From Planctomycetota bacterium (GTDB lineage Bacteria; Planctomycetota; UBA1135), in contig JAQBXR010000001.1 in NCBI GenBank assembly GCA_027623295.1, forward strand, positions 62,001 to 126,000: a DNA stretch of 64,000 nucleotides, given 5' to 3'. This document shows positions 53,489-62,638 of the stretch, in pieces (positions within the stretch are counted from its first letter, which is position 1; the number at the start of each line of letters is the position of its first letter). Position numbers and translations under genes: made by a program. The notes beneath the pieces are model-generated. The model saw only the letters and a list, made by a program, of their open reading frames with translations. It made no database searches and was not told the origin of the DNA.

Positions 53489-54966
53489 GGACGACGGCCC
53501 CGCCAGTGCAGGTTGCGCAAGACGTCGGGGTGAAGGAGTACAAGCACAGTGAGTAATTCCAGGCGCCCCATCCACATGCCGAAGGTCAGGATGATTTTTG
53601 CCATGGGGTGCAGGCTTGCAAAGTTTTCCATAGGTCCGACGGATTCAAATCCGGGGCCAATGTTGCCGATGCAGGCAAGCGCGGAAGTGAATCCTGTAAT
53701 CAAGTCACTACCGAACAGAACCACGACCGAACCGACCACCAGCTCCAATGCGCCAAAAGCAAGCACTAGGTTAAGGATTGCGCGCATGGCATCGTCTGGA
53801 ATCGCGCGGCCTCGGTGCCGTAATGGAATCACACCGCGCGGGTGGAGTACGCGGGTTAATTCACGCCACATGAATTTGAGCGAAAGCAAAATGCGAATGG
53901 CTTTCGGACCGCCCGCTGCGGAACCAGCGCACCCGCCCACCAACATGGCGAACAAGAGTAGGACCCGCATGCCATCGGTCCATGAGGCTTGCGCATAATC
54001 TACGCTCGCAAAACCCGTACTCGAAATCAAACTAGTGATTTGGAACAGGCCGATGCGGATGCTTTCCATGGTGGGCATGCCGTCTGCAAGTAGAAAGGCT
54101 AAGCCGCCGGTTGCCGACAAAATACAAATCATGTAAAAGCGGAATTCGCCATCGCGTAAAAACTCCTTTGGGCGACGTGTGAATCCAACCCAAATTAGTG
54201 GGAAGCTCATGCCGCTCAATAGCATGAATCCGGTAATGATCCATTCCACCGTTGGATTTGCATAACCTGCAATCGAGGCTGGATTGGGCGAAAAACCACC
54301 TGCGGACATGGTGGTGAGTGCGTGACAGCAAGAGTCATAAAGTCCCATGCCGCCAATCAGGTGGAGCATGCCCATTTCCAAAAGCGTGAGGAAGCAATAA
54401 AGCAGCCACAGACGCTTGGCGGATCCACGCACGCTTGGGCTGATGACATCGGTGGTGGCGGAAGAACCTTCGGCGAAGAAAATCTGGCGACCCGCAATGC
54501 CCAATTGTGGAAGTACCACCACGAACAAGGCAATGACACCTAAGCCGCCGAACCATTGAGTCATGGAACGCCACAGGAAAAAGGCCCGGCCGTGGGCATC
54601 GAAGTCGGTGAGGATAGTGGCGCCGGTAGTGGTTAGCCCGGACATCGATTCGAAGAAGGAATCTACATAACTTAAGCCGGACAGCAAGTATGGAATCGCG
54701 GCAAAGTGCGCGATCACCAACCAGGTTCCTGCCACAATCGCCATGGCCTCTGCACGACGAAAGTTTGGTTTTTTCTCAAATAAGCGCGACAGTAGCCAGC
54801 CCGAACCCCAAGTAAGCACCATGGCGCCGCCAAATTCTGCAATCTCCAATAGCGGAGCTTGATAAAAGAAATAATCCCAAGTCGCAAGCGCCAACGGAGG
54901 CAAGAACGCCAAGCAGAAAATCTGCAAAAGGCGGCCAATAACACCAAGGACGGGCGCGATGCGCAT
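53485..54966 (-). CDS. trkH: TrkH-type potassium transporter membrane subunit
   Basis: A 493-residue protein with about ten helices and four pore repeats. The pore-loop glycines are visible in SMSGLTTTGATIL (about residue 90), ALTTMSAGGFS, LISSTGFASV and ACIGNIGPGF. Length matches TrkH (about 485). It starts six bases after the trkA stop, so the two are one operon; TrkA is the cytosolic gate. It imports potassium with sodium or proton coupling. Confidence 0.93.
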   Translation of the reverse strand: MRIAPVLGVIGRLLQIFCLAFLPPLALATWDYFFYQAPLLEIAEFGGAMVLTWGSGWLLSRLFEKKPNFRRAEAMAIVAGTWLVIAHFAAIPYLLSGLSYVDSFFESMSGLTTTGATILTDFDAHGRAFFLWRSMTQWFGGLGVIALFVVVLPQLGIAGRQIFFAEGSSATTDVISPSVRGSAKRLWLLYCFLTLLEMGMLHLIGGMGLYDSCCHALTTMSAGGFSPNPASIAGYANPTVEWIITGFMLLSGMSFPLIWVGFTRRPKEFLRDGEFRFYMICILSATGGLAFLLADGMPTMESIRIGLFQITSLISSTGFASVDYAQASWTDGMRVLLLFAMLVGGCAGSAAGGPKAIRILLSLKFMWRELTRVLHPRGVIPLRHRGRAIPDDAMRAILNLVLAFGALELVVGSVVVLFGSDLITGFTSALACIGNIGPGFESVGPMENFASLHPMAKIILTFGMWMGRLELLTVLVLLHPDVLRNLHWRGRRP

Positions 54967-54972
54967 GAGGAA

Positions 54973-56334
54973 TTAAGAGTCCTTAGGGGAACTCGCTTGG
55001 GATTCGAAGAAGTGGCGCGTTTTCTCCGCGCAATCGGTTTGGCAGAACACCAACAACTGATCGCCACCGCGGATTTCATCGCTGCCTTGCGGAATGATGA
55101 CGCTGCCTTCGCGCAGGATGGCACCTACAATCGCGAACATCGGAGCGCGCAGTGCGTGCAGCGCCACCGGCAGGGTGGATTCCGGAACGTCGAGGCGTAG
55201 AACCTTGACATCGCCATGTTCGAACTCTGCCATGAGGTCGTGCTCCGAGCGATTGACCCTGCGCACGACCGTTCGAATTGCAGCGCCGGTGGCCGAGCGC
55301 ACCACGTCAATTCCGACGTTTTCGAACAGCCATTCATTCGATTCCTTGTCGGCTCGCGTGACAATCCGCGCGACGCCTTGCTGTTTTGCCAAAAGCGAAA
55401 CCAACAAGTTTTTCTCGTCGTTGCTAGTCACCGCAATCAGTACTGGGTTTTCCGCAATGTGCTCTTCGCGTAATAGCTCTAGGTCGGTGCCATCACCATG
55501 CAGCACCAGCGACTTTAGCTTCGACGCGATTTCAAGCGCTCGCTTTTCGTCGGCTTCAATCACTTTGACTTTCCAGCCGGCCTTCTCGAGGCCAAGTGCA
55601 ACGGAGAATCCAACAGCGCCGCCGCCAACGACGACTGCACGGCGCGCATCGTGTTCGTTATTGCTTGTGGTCAAATAGCCCGTGAGTAGGCGGTTGATTC
55701 CCTTCAGGCTACCCATGGCAGTAATCTTGTCGCCCTCTTGAAAGGTTGTATCGCCTTTTGGAATGAAGCGTTCATTGTCACGCTGCACCATGACTAGCAC
55801 GGTGCCTTTAGGGACGCCCACTTCTTTTAGGGTTGCGCCATCGAACCTTGATTTGGCTTCGACCGAGTGCTTGACCAAACGTACTTTGCCGTTGACGAAT
55901 ACGTCGGCCTCGAGGGCGCCCGGCACCATGACGATTTTTAAAATTTCACGTGCCAAACGAGAAGCTGGCAAAACAACTTGGTCAATTTTAAGGGAGCGTG
56001 CCAAAGAAGCCGCTTCGGCCTCGCTGGTCTGCACTTCGTGGCGGCGCAGGAAACAAATGACTTCTTTTGCTCCTAAGCGCTTGGCCTCAGCGCAAGCCAC
56101 CAGATTCCGTTCATCCTTAGGGGTACAAGCGACGAACAAATCCGCATTGTGTACCTCGGCAGCTTTCAAGGTGCTGCCAGAAGACGTAATGCCATGCATG
56201 ACCTGTACGTCTAAGCGTTCCAAGGCAGGGTCTCGCACCACTTCAGGCACAATGACCGTGACATCATGATCTTCCATCAAAGCTTCCGCGAGACGGAAGG
56301 CGAGGGCATCTTCACCAGCAATGGTAATCCGCAT
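54973..56334 (-). CDS. trkA: TrkA, NAD-binding gating subunit
   Basis: With the ATG at 56334 the protein is 453 residues, close to E. coli TrkA (458). It holds two RCK units. The second has a normal Rossmann loop (VVVGGGAVGFSVALGL). The first has ITIAGEDALAFRLAEAL, where the usual GxGxxG is replaced by GEDALA, so its nucleotide binding may be changed. RCK-C ligand domains follow each unit. An upstream in-frame ATG at 56352 is less likely: the later start begins at the first Rossmann strand and has TATCAT 8 bases ahead. Confidence 0.9.
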   Translation of the reverse strand: MRITIAGEDALAFRLAEALMEDHDVTVIVPEVVRDPALERLDVQVMHGITSSGSTLKAAEVHNADLFVACTPKDERNLVACAEAKRLGAKEVICFLRRHEVQTSEAEAASLARSLKIDQVVLPASRLAREILKIVMVPGALEADVFVNGKVRLVKHSVEAKSRFDGATLKEVGVPKGTVLVMVQRDNERFIPKGDTTFQEGDKITAMGSLKGINRLLTGYLTTSNNEHDARRAVVVGGGAVGFSVALGLEKAGWKVKVIEADEKRALEIASKLKSLVLHGDGTDLELLREEHIAENPVLIAVTSNDEKNLLVSLLAKQQGVARIVTRADKESNEWLFENVGIDVVRSATGAAIRTVVRRVNRSEHDLMAEFEHGDVKVLRLDVPESTLPVALHALRAPMFAIVGAILREGSVIIPQGSDEIRGGDQLLVFCQTDCAEKTRHFFESQASSPKDS

Positions 56335-56340
56335 GTCTGG

Positions 56341-56377
56341 GAATGATAACAACCCGCGAGGTGAGATTCATCGCGGG
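56341..56377 (-). terminator. candidate terminator of the TPR operon
   Basis: On the minus strand, CCCGCGA-(11)-TCGCGGG is followed by TTGTTATC. It lies just after the end of the TPR gene and overlaps the trkA promoter region. The T-tract is imperfect. Confidence 0.4.
56343..56348 (-). promoter_or_regulatory. -10-like hexamer for a leaderless trkA mRNA
   Basis: TATCAT (five of six, minus strand) ends 8 bases before the ATG at 56334; no SD. ATGAAT lies 17 bases further upstream (three of six matches to -35). Confidence 0.45.
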
Positions 56378-56402
56378 CTGCTGGTTTGGGCCGGGAAAAA
56401 GG

Positions 56403-57866
56403 CTAGCCGTTCCGGCGAATTCCGGCGTCTAGCTTTCTGAGGTTGTTCTTGGCGTCACGAAGAGCAGTGTGAATGCGTTCCTGATCTCCATCTTGGACAT
56501 CTCCATTCTCAATCATGGCTTCCGCTCGAGCAATGGCCTTCTGGTAAAGCTCACGGGCGGTGCTGTCTTCAGTTTGGAGGTAGTAGTGGTAGATCACCGC
56601 GTAGTCATTCATGATTTGCGGATCTTCAGGCACCAGATCATTTGCCTTCGCGTAGGCGCGCAGGGCTTTGTCGGCACTGCCCGTGTCGCGGTAGAAAAAC
56701 GCGAGGTTGTTCCATGCACCACCAAAGCCTGGGTCCGCAGTGGTTGCCCACTCCAACAGAATAATGCCATCCTCCATGGTCGACTTGCCTGCCAACCAGT
56801 TCATGGTTTGTGCTGCATTTTTATCGCCATCTTGGTTTTGTTTGACCGACTGCAGGTAGGTGGGGCCAAAGTCCTTCAGGTACAAAGCCCAGAACTTGGC
56901 TGCAGCACTATAGGCGCGTTCGCGGTTGGTGGCATTGCCTTCGCCATCGAGTTGCGCGCCACGTTGCATGGCGCCATCTGCGAGAAAGTAATAGGCGTTG
57001 GTGAAGTCCGGATTTAGCTCTAAGACTTTCAGGAAGTCTTCGCGGGTATTCGTCCAGTGGTCTGGGCCCATGCCGTAATAGGTGGAGCCGCGGTACCAGT
57101 AGTTGAGGACTACTTTGGGCTGACTTTCAATCAGGATGTCTAGAACCGGCAGGCCTTCCGCGCCAAGCCAGTTGGAGACCATGCCGCCGTCGACGCCAGC
57201 AGCATCGCGCTTGGCACCTGCGAGAAAGGCCTCAATCGCGCCATCGTGCGCTGCTTGATCCTTTTGGCCGGAGTTGTAGTACAGCGTCCACAGCAGTTCG
57301 CCTAAGCGCAAACAAGGAGCTGCAGATTTTGGTGCAGCTTCCCGGGCATTGCGGAAAGCAGCTTCGGCGGCCGCAAACTCTTTGGCTGCATCTTCCTTGT
57401 TGCCGACCTCTACACTTGCCCGTGCAACCGACATGAGCACGCGTCCTTGCTGCAGCATGAGGTTCGCGGACTTTGGGAATACGACCAAGCCCTTTTCGGT
57501 GGTGCGCAGGCTGTTGCTGACATCGTTGGCGTTCAACATGGCTTCCGACCAGTTCACCCAAACCGTGTCTTCCGCACCGGACATGGAAGAGGCTTTCTCG
57601 TAAATCCAGGCGACGTCGTTCCAGGCATCGTAGGCATCGAGTCCGCCAATGCGGCCGGCGCCGATTTCAAACTCGGTCCATTTGCCAGTCATATCGCCAT
57701 AGGCGGTCCAACCAGCGGCATCGGCGCTGTCTTCCACGCCTGCATCCTTCAGCAGTTGGACAGCGCCGTGGAAGTTGTTCTTCGCGGCAAGGGCAGATGC
57801 ATCAGCGATGGCTTCATCGAAGCCGCCAGACTGAAGGGAAAAAAGGAGTAGGGTGCTTAGGATCAT
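56403..57866 (-). CDS. exported TPR-repeat protein
   Basis: A 487-residue protein with a short signal-like N-terminus (MILSTLLLFSLQSGG) and a mainly helical body of TPR-like hairpins, for example AWNNLAFFYRDTGSADKALR and ...YYGMGPDHWTNTREDFLKVLEL. Its start overlaps the stop of the lipoprotein upstream by ATGA, so the two are made together. Function unknown; TPR arrays usually bind partner proteins. The paired layout suggests a complex with the neighbouring TPR lipoprotein. Confidence 0.7.
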   Translation of the reverse strand: MILSTLLLFSLQSGGFDEAIADASALAAKNNFHGAVQLLKDAGVEDSADAAGWTAYGDMTGKWTEFEIGAGRIGGLDAYDAWNDVAWIYEKASSMSGAEDTVWVNWSEAMLNANDVSNSLRTTEKGLVVFPKSANLMLQQGRVLMSVARASVEVGNKEDAAKEFAAAEAAFRNAREAAPKSAAPCLRLGELLWTLYYNSGQKDQAAHDGAIEAFLAGAKRDAAGVDGGMVSNWLGAEGLPVLDILIESQPKVVLNYWYRGSTYYGMGPDHWTNTREDFLKVLELNPDFTNAYYFLADGAMQRGAQLDGEGNATNRERAYSAAAKFWALYLKDFGPTYLQSVKQNQDGDKNAAQTMNWLAGKSTMEDGIILLEWATTADPGFGGAWNNLAFFYRDTGSADKALRAYAKANDLVPEDPQIMNDYAVIYHYYLQTEDSTARELYQKAIARAEAMIENGDVQDGDQERIHTALRDAKNNLRKLDAGIRRNG

Positions 57867-59614
57867 TGCGAGCGTTTGCGCAGTTCTTCGAGTTTCCGCT
57901 GGAGAGGTGGAATGCCAGTGCGCTCTTCAAATGGGAAGTGTGCGAGGCTGTTTTTGATGAAAGTTTCGGAGTCTCCGATTTCCTCGTAGCGGATGAGGTA
58001 GAGATAGGCGAGGTTCTCCCAGGCGTCACCGACAGCCATGTCGAAGTATTCGTGTTCCGAAACGGGAACATCTTTACCCATTTCGGCCAGGGTTTTCATG
58101 CCTAACTCAATGGACCTATGCAACTCCTGTTCCGCAAGTTCCCAATGCTGGTCCAAATAATAAACCGCAATCAAAGCACGGTCGTTGACCAGGCGTGCTT
58201 CGTCAGGGGAAAGCTCCACCGTACGGCTGTAGGCACCCCAGGATTCTTCGAAATATTGCAGGGCCAAAGTTTCATCGCCGGCGGTCAGCGCTTGCACGCC
58301 TAGGTCACGACAGAAGAAGCCGAGGTTGTTGGTCCAGTCGGAGTTGTCATCGTGAATTGCGCAAACGTTGCGCAAGAAATGCCGCGCCGATTTGAGGTCA
58401 TCGCGGTTGAAGTAATCCCCGGTGATGGCATCAATCCCAAGATGCAAAGATTCCGGGTCGGAGTTGAGTTCTAAGCGACTCGGGTCTGCTTGCAGGGTGT
58501 TTAGAAAGGTAGCAGCGGCATCGGCAATGCGCCCTTCATCGCGTAAGGTCCAGCCGCGTTGGGTGCGCACTAAATGCAACCAATCTTGGCAGCTGGTGAT
58601 GTAACTCTCTTCCAGCGCCATCGCCTGTAAAAAGGACTCTTCTGCCCGATCCCAGCATTCCTGTGCTTTTAGGTAATCGGCTGCGGACCGTGCTTCGCGG
58701 CCTTGCAAGTAGCGTGCTTCCCCAAGGTACCAAAGGGGTGTGGCTTGCCCAGGAACGTCTAAACGAAGTTGCTCCAACAGGCTGACCTGGCGATTGCGAT
58801 CTTGAGTGCCCAAGTTCTGCAAGCGACCATAAAGCACTAAGTCGTTGGGTGTTTCGTGTAAGCCTGCGGCAATGATTTCCGCCGCATAGGTGGAGTTCCC
58901 CAACCAGGCTGCTAAATCGGCAAGTGGAAGAACCGCAGCGGTTTCGCCTTGCTGGTTGGCGGTCTGCAGAGCCAGAATCGCAATGTGCGAGGAGCGCGGT
59001 GCTGGGTCGCCAGCTTGGATGGAGGCCACAGTCTCGTCGAGACCAGCCTGGCCAACTGCGAGAAGGTAGGCAGGGGAAACCGGATTTCCAGCCTCAATCT
59101 CTGGAGAAATTTGATCAAAAAGGCCAAGCGCGGAATCCCAGCTGGAGGAAGTTTCGCCCTGGAGGCGGTACACCTTGACCAAGCCTAGGAGGCCCACGGC
59201 TGAGGTGCCATCAGCCGCCATGGCGCCTTCATAAGCACTCAAGGCATCGTCGAGCAGGTCAGAAGCTAATCCCGGGGTGAGGCTTCCATTCGCGGCCTTT
59301 TGCTCAAAAAGCAGCAGGGTTGTGTCGGCAAAAAGCAGCAGTAAAGGCCCATTTTCCTGGTTTTCGGCCAGGAGGTTGTCCATCTTGTTGAGGGCTGATG
59401 AGGGGTCCTCCTGGGCCAGAGCGGTTAGTTCTTCAAGGGATGGAGGAAGGACTTCTGTGGTGACCTCGTCTGAGTGCTGTGCACTTGACTCAGTGACCTC
59501 TTGAAGAGGCTTTTCGTTTTGCGCTGTGGTGGTCGGATGAGACCCTGTACAGCTGCCAAGGCTGGCCAAAAGGCCAGCGAACAGAAGAGTATGGAATTCG
59601 GGGCGGAAACTCAT
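57863..59614 (-). CDS. TPR-repeat lipoprotein
   Basis: A 583-residue protein from the ATG at 59614 (an in-frame ATG also exists at 59629). Lipoprotein signal: LLFAGLLASLGS|C22. A Thr/Glu/Ser-rich linker follows, then TPR-type repeats across about 60-570, e.g. NNLGFFCRDLGVQALTAGDETLALQ and YLGEARYLQ. Coupled to the next TPR gene. Function unknown; an envelope scaffold is a fair guess. A perfect TATAAT on the minus strand at 59633-59628 supports the 59614 start. Confidence 0.7.
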   Translation of the reverse strand: MSFRPEFHTLLFAGLLASLGSCTGSHPTTTAQNEKPLQEVTESSAQHSDEVTTEVLPPSLEELTALAQEDPSSALNKMDNLLAENQENGPLLLLFADTTLLLFEQKAANGSLTPGLASDLLDDALSAYEGAMAADGTSAVGLLGLVKVYRLQGETSSSWDSALGLFDQISPEIEAGNPVSPAYLLAVGQAGLDETVASIQAGDPAPRSSHIAILALQTANQQGETAAVLPLADLAAWLGNSTYAAEIIAAGLHETPNDLVLYGRLQNLGTQDRNRQVSLLEQLRLDVPGQATPLWYLGEARYLQGREARSAADYLKAQECWDRAEESFLQAMALEESYITSCQDWLHLVRTQRGWTLRDEGRIADAAATFLNTLQADPSRLELNSDPESLHLGIDAITGDYFNRDDLKSARHFLRNVCAIHDDNSDWTNNLGFFCRDLGVQALTAGDETLALQYFEESWGAYSRTVELSPDEARLVNDRALIAVYYLDQHWELAEQELHRSIELGMKTLAEMGKDVPVSEHEYFDMAVGDAWENLAYLYLIRYEEIGDSETFIKNSLAHFPFEERTGIPPLQRKLEELRKRSQ

Positions 59615-59626
59615 GGGCGAGTGCGT

Positions 59627-59633
59627 CATTATA
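59627..59633. promoter_or_regulatory. overlapping divergent -10 boxes
   Basis: TATAAT (perfect) on the minus strand at 59633-59628 and CATTAT on the plus strand at 59627-59632 share the same bases between the divergent genes. With starts at 59614 and 59644, leaders would be only a few bases. No convincing -35 is visible for either. Confidence 0.45.
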
Positions 59634-59643
59634 GATGAGCATC

Positions 59644-62532
59644 ATGCAGGCCAGCCTAACCAAGAACATCCTGTCCAGAATCCTGCCCTCACTCTCCTTG
59701 CTTCTATGCCTGGGATTGTTCGCGGGTACGTGTAGTACTGGAAATCCTGGTACCGCTTTTAGCCCCACCGACCCAGGTGGGGGAGATATTCCACCACGCG
59801 AAGACGGACCTTCCACAGCCCCAGTGGCAGGCGCCTTCTTAGCGGATGGTCGGCCTCAGATGGACGCTGTGGCTCCTGTGGACCGAGCCAAAGAGATTGA
59901 TATCCACACGCCCATCGTGTTGTGGTTCAGCGAGAGCATTCGCTCCGACACCGTCACTGCGGCATCTCTGATTTTGCGCCCGGTGGTGACCCCGGAGTTT
60001 CCGATTACCACCGAGTTGACATGGTTGGCGGGCAATCGGTGTTTGGTGTTATCTCCGGTGACTTTTCTGAGTCCTAACACTCAGTTCGAAATCGTCGCAA
60101 CCGATAACATCACGGACTTGGACGGCGAGCGGATTCAGCTTGCGAGCAATGGGCGTCTTTCGCGGTTTACGACTTCGAGTAGTTTTGCTGGGCAAGCTCC
60201 CATCGTGATTGGTGCATTCCCACCGGCTGGAAGCACTGGCATTCCGAACGATGCCCCGGTCATCGTGGCATTCTCGAAAGCCATGGACTTCACTGGGATC
60301 ACCGGTGCCGTCAGCTTGACCAACTCCACCGATTCGGCGCCGGGCAACTTTGACTTGACCGCAGATGGTGAGTTTCGTCATGCAGGCAATCGTGTGTTTG
60401 AGTTTCCACACTTGGACGATGCCGACGACTTAGGTGCCACTTTGGTTCTTAACGTCAATACATCCATTACCGATTCGGAGTTTGTGCCGCGGCCCTTGGC
60501 GACTGCGTTTGCTTCCACCTGGGATACGCTCGCTTTTGGACGCCCCACTTCGATTGAGTTTAATCTAGCGAACTTTGGCATTTTTGAACCAGCGGTGAAC
60601 TTGGCCAACCAAGAGGCATTCCCAGTCCGGGTTGTGACTCCGGTTGCAGTGCAACCTACCGATGTCGTGCACTTACTAGTGCATGAAAACAATGACTCCG
60701 AGTCGGTGGAAAGTACTCGGGCTGCAGGCATTGGAATTATCAATTTCAGTTTGAACCTTACGGACTCCGCCGGTGGTGCTGTCTTTGGCGCCAGCTCTTC
60801 GCTAATCCTTGCTGGTTACGTCGAGCGCGATGGCCTGCGCAGTAGCGTGCAAGTATTGCGCGATGCCGAGGGTTTAGAAACCACCGTGGCGCACGACTTG
60901 GTGCGGCCCTTGTTGTTCACCTATGGTCCTCCGGCTGGCCAATTCGGAAGCCAGTTCGTAACTGACCTGCCACGCTTTCGTCCCTATGGCCGTGGCAGTG
61001 AGCCGATTGCGCAAATCGACTCCTCGTTTCCACCTACCATTTTGAGTAAGGCGCGCACCATGCCGGAACCGCCTGCGAGCAACTTCTTTGTTGGTCCATT
61101 CTTTGACCCATTGGTGGTCACCGAAGGCCCGCTCCTGTTCGACATAACTTTGACCGATGAAGCTGGAAACCCAGCCTCGTTCCCGTCCCCAGGCAGCGTG
61201 GCCTTTCGTGGATTCCTTGGCATGAGCATGCTGTCTGGGTCGGGCAGTGATTTACGGGTAGTGGCCTTTGACCGCGATGCCCTGTTTACGATTGGCGGTG
61301 CTACCGTGCACGTCGAAGACTTTGGCGGCGGCAATGAAGATTTTGGCTCCACCGGCAGTAATGGTTCCTTCACCTTCGCCAACCGCAGTGGTCCGCAAAC
61401 CATCACCGTGCAAGCCTTTGGCTTTGACACTGTGAGTGTGGTTGGATTTAACACCACTGAGATTTCGGTGCCAATGCCTGGCGCCACTCCTCTCATTGCG
61501 TCGGCCGGGCCTCAAATCTCTGGACTGACCAGTGGCCTGCTTGATGTCACCAGTAACTTGTTCGTCAATCTCGAAGGCAACCTCGATGCCAGTGCGGTAC
61601 AAAACTTCGACATCGAAAACCTTTTCGGCAGTGTGACTTCGCGGCTCAACCGTCTCGGTTGGTATGCGGCCTTCCATAACGTGGAAGACTTCGATGCACC
61701 GAATCGTTACTTTCGCTTTTTCGGTGTGGATTCGCGCGTCTTACTGGAGCCAAGTTCCAACTCAGCAGCCATTCCACCCGTCTTTCCCATGGTGGAGTCC
61801 ACCAATCAGATTGCAACGGGCACCGACTTCATCTACCCCTTACGTGTTTCGCCAGGTGCTGGATTTGGTGGGATTACCGATAGCCATGCCTTGGTCGGCT
61901 CGGTCATTCCTGGCGTCCCAGGTTTCATCGGCCTCGGTGCCGGTTCGGTGGACCTTTCCGGTGGAGGAGTCAACGGCGATGCCGAACTCGAACTCACCCT
62001 GCACGACCTCGCGGTCATCGAAGGCGCGAGCTCTACCGATGTCATCCTCCATGTGTTCGCCGAAGATGCCTCCGACAATCAAGGCTTGGCACGGGTGGTC
62101 GCACCTCTTGCCGCCGCACCCGCCGACGTATTCCTGACTCTGCCCGACGTGCCCACCGATGGTGTTTGGAGTTCTACTGGGGCTTATCCCTTCGCCCATT
62201 CCTTCACCAATACCTTGATCGGGTCCAGGGGTTTCTACCGCCTTACGGTGGAGGACACCGCCGCGGAGCCTGGACGTTGGCATTTCTGGGTGGCCGCTAG
62301 CGTTTCGTCGGTGGACCCATTGGTCTTAGGTTTCCCAAGCCTACGTGAGTCTCCAGCCGATCCTATCGGCACTCCACCGCTCGAGATGGACCCAGGAGGC
62401 TCTTGGAGCGCGACTGTGGAGGCCTTTGAGATGCCGGTCGGCTTCCTAGAGCTCGCCTTCTTCTTTACCGAGCTAGAACGCGACGCGATTTCTTGGGCAA
62501 AATCTGCGGTGGGGCCAAGCCTAGATTTCTAA
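59644..62532 (+). CDS. large secreted protein with Big_5-type Ig-like domains
   Basis: A 962-residue protein (ATG at 59644; ATG at 59635 also possible). The N-terminal hydrophobic segment ends with LGLFAGTC, an imperfect lipobox. Residues about 65-165 and 180-280 are Ig-like domains of the Big_5/SbsA type: IVLWFSESIRSDTVTAASL and PVIVAFSKAMDFTG. A carboxypeptidase-regulatory-like segment (GGATVHVEDFGGGNEDF...GSFTFAN) lies near 540-610. The rest is beta-rich with no recognised motif. It is probably an outer-surface or extracellular protein. Divergent from the TPR lipoprotein with very few bases between. Confidence 0.65.
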   Translation: MQASLTKNILSRILPSLSLLLCLGLFAGTCSTGNPGTAFSPTDPGGGDIPPREDGPSTAPVAGAFLADGRPQMDAVAPVDRAKEIDIHTPIVLWFSESIRSDTVTAASLILRPVVTPEFPITTELTWLAGNRCLVLSPVTFLSPNTQFEIVATDNITDLDGERIQLASNGRLSRFTTSSSFAGQAPIVIGAFPPAGSTGIPNDAPVIVAFSKAMDFTGITGAVSLTNSTDSAPGNFDLTADGEFRHAGNRVFEFPHLDDADDLGATLVLNVNTSITDSEFVPRPLATAFASTWDTLAFGRPTSIEFNLANFGIFEPAVNLANQEAFPVRVVTPVAVQPTDVVHLLVHENNDSESVESTRAAGIGIINFSLNLTDSAGGAVFGASSSLILAGYVERDGLRSSVQVLRDAEGLETTVAHDLVRPLLFTYGPPAGQFGSQFVTDLPRFRPYGRGSEPIAQIDSSFPPTILSKARTMPEPPASNFFVGPFFDPLVVTEGPLLFDITLTDEAGNPASFPSPGSVAFRGFLGMSMLSGSGSDLRVVAFDRDALFTIGGATVHVEDFGGGNEDFGSTGSNGSFTFANRSGPQTITVQAFGFDTVSVVGFNTTEISVPMPGATPLIASAGPQISGLTSGLLDVTSNLFVNLEGNLDASAVQNFDIENLFGSVTSRLNRLGWYAAFHNVEDFDAPNRYFRFFGVDSRVLLEPSSNSAAIPPVFPMVESTNQIATGTDFIYPLRVSPGAGFGGITDSHALVGSVIPGVPGFIGLGAGSVDLSGGGVNGDAELELTLHDLAVIEGASSTDVILHVFAEDASDNQGLARVVAPLAAAPADVFLTLPDVPTDGVWSSTGAYPFAHSFTNTLIGSRGFYRLTVEDTAAEPGRWHFWVAASVSSVDPLVLGFPSLRESPADPIGTPPLEMDPGGSWSATVEAFEMPVGFLELAFFFTELERDAISWAKSAVGPSLDF

Positions 62533-62543
62533 GCGAATCTGGC

Positions 62544-62549
62544 TATAAT
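62544..62549 (+). promoter_or_regulatory. -10 box of rpsO
   Basis: A perfect TATAAT lies about 90 bases before the rpsO ATG. The -35 region (around 62521) is weak. The leader is about 80 bases, long enough for S15 autoregulation. Confidence 0.55.
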
Positions 62550-62595
62550 CTCCCGACCTTATTTTCAGGGACCTCTTCTTTGAATTTAAGGCATA

Positions 62596-62610
62596 GTGGG
62601 CACTGCCCAC
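62596..62610 (+). promoter_or_regulatory. hairpin in the rpsO leader
   Basis: GTGGGC-ACT-GCCCAC is a perfect six-pair stem 28 bases before the ATG, upstream of the SD-like GAGG at 62628-62631. Leaders of rpsO commonly bind S15 for translational feedback; this could be such a site. Confidence 0.35.
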
Positions 62611-62638
62611 CCCGACGAGTACACCTAGAGGAAAAACC

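Noticed and set aside
53489-53575. 29-residue N-terminal extension of the DNA methyltransferase
   Set aside because: The extension lies within trkH coding sequence, and the later ATG begins at the conserved SAM motif with an ATGA overlap.
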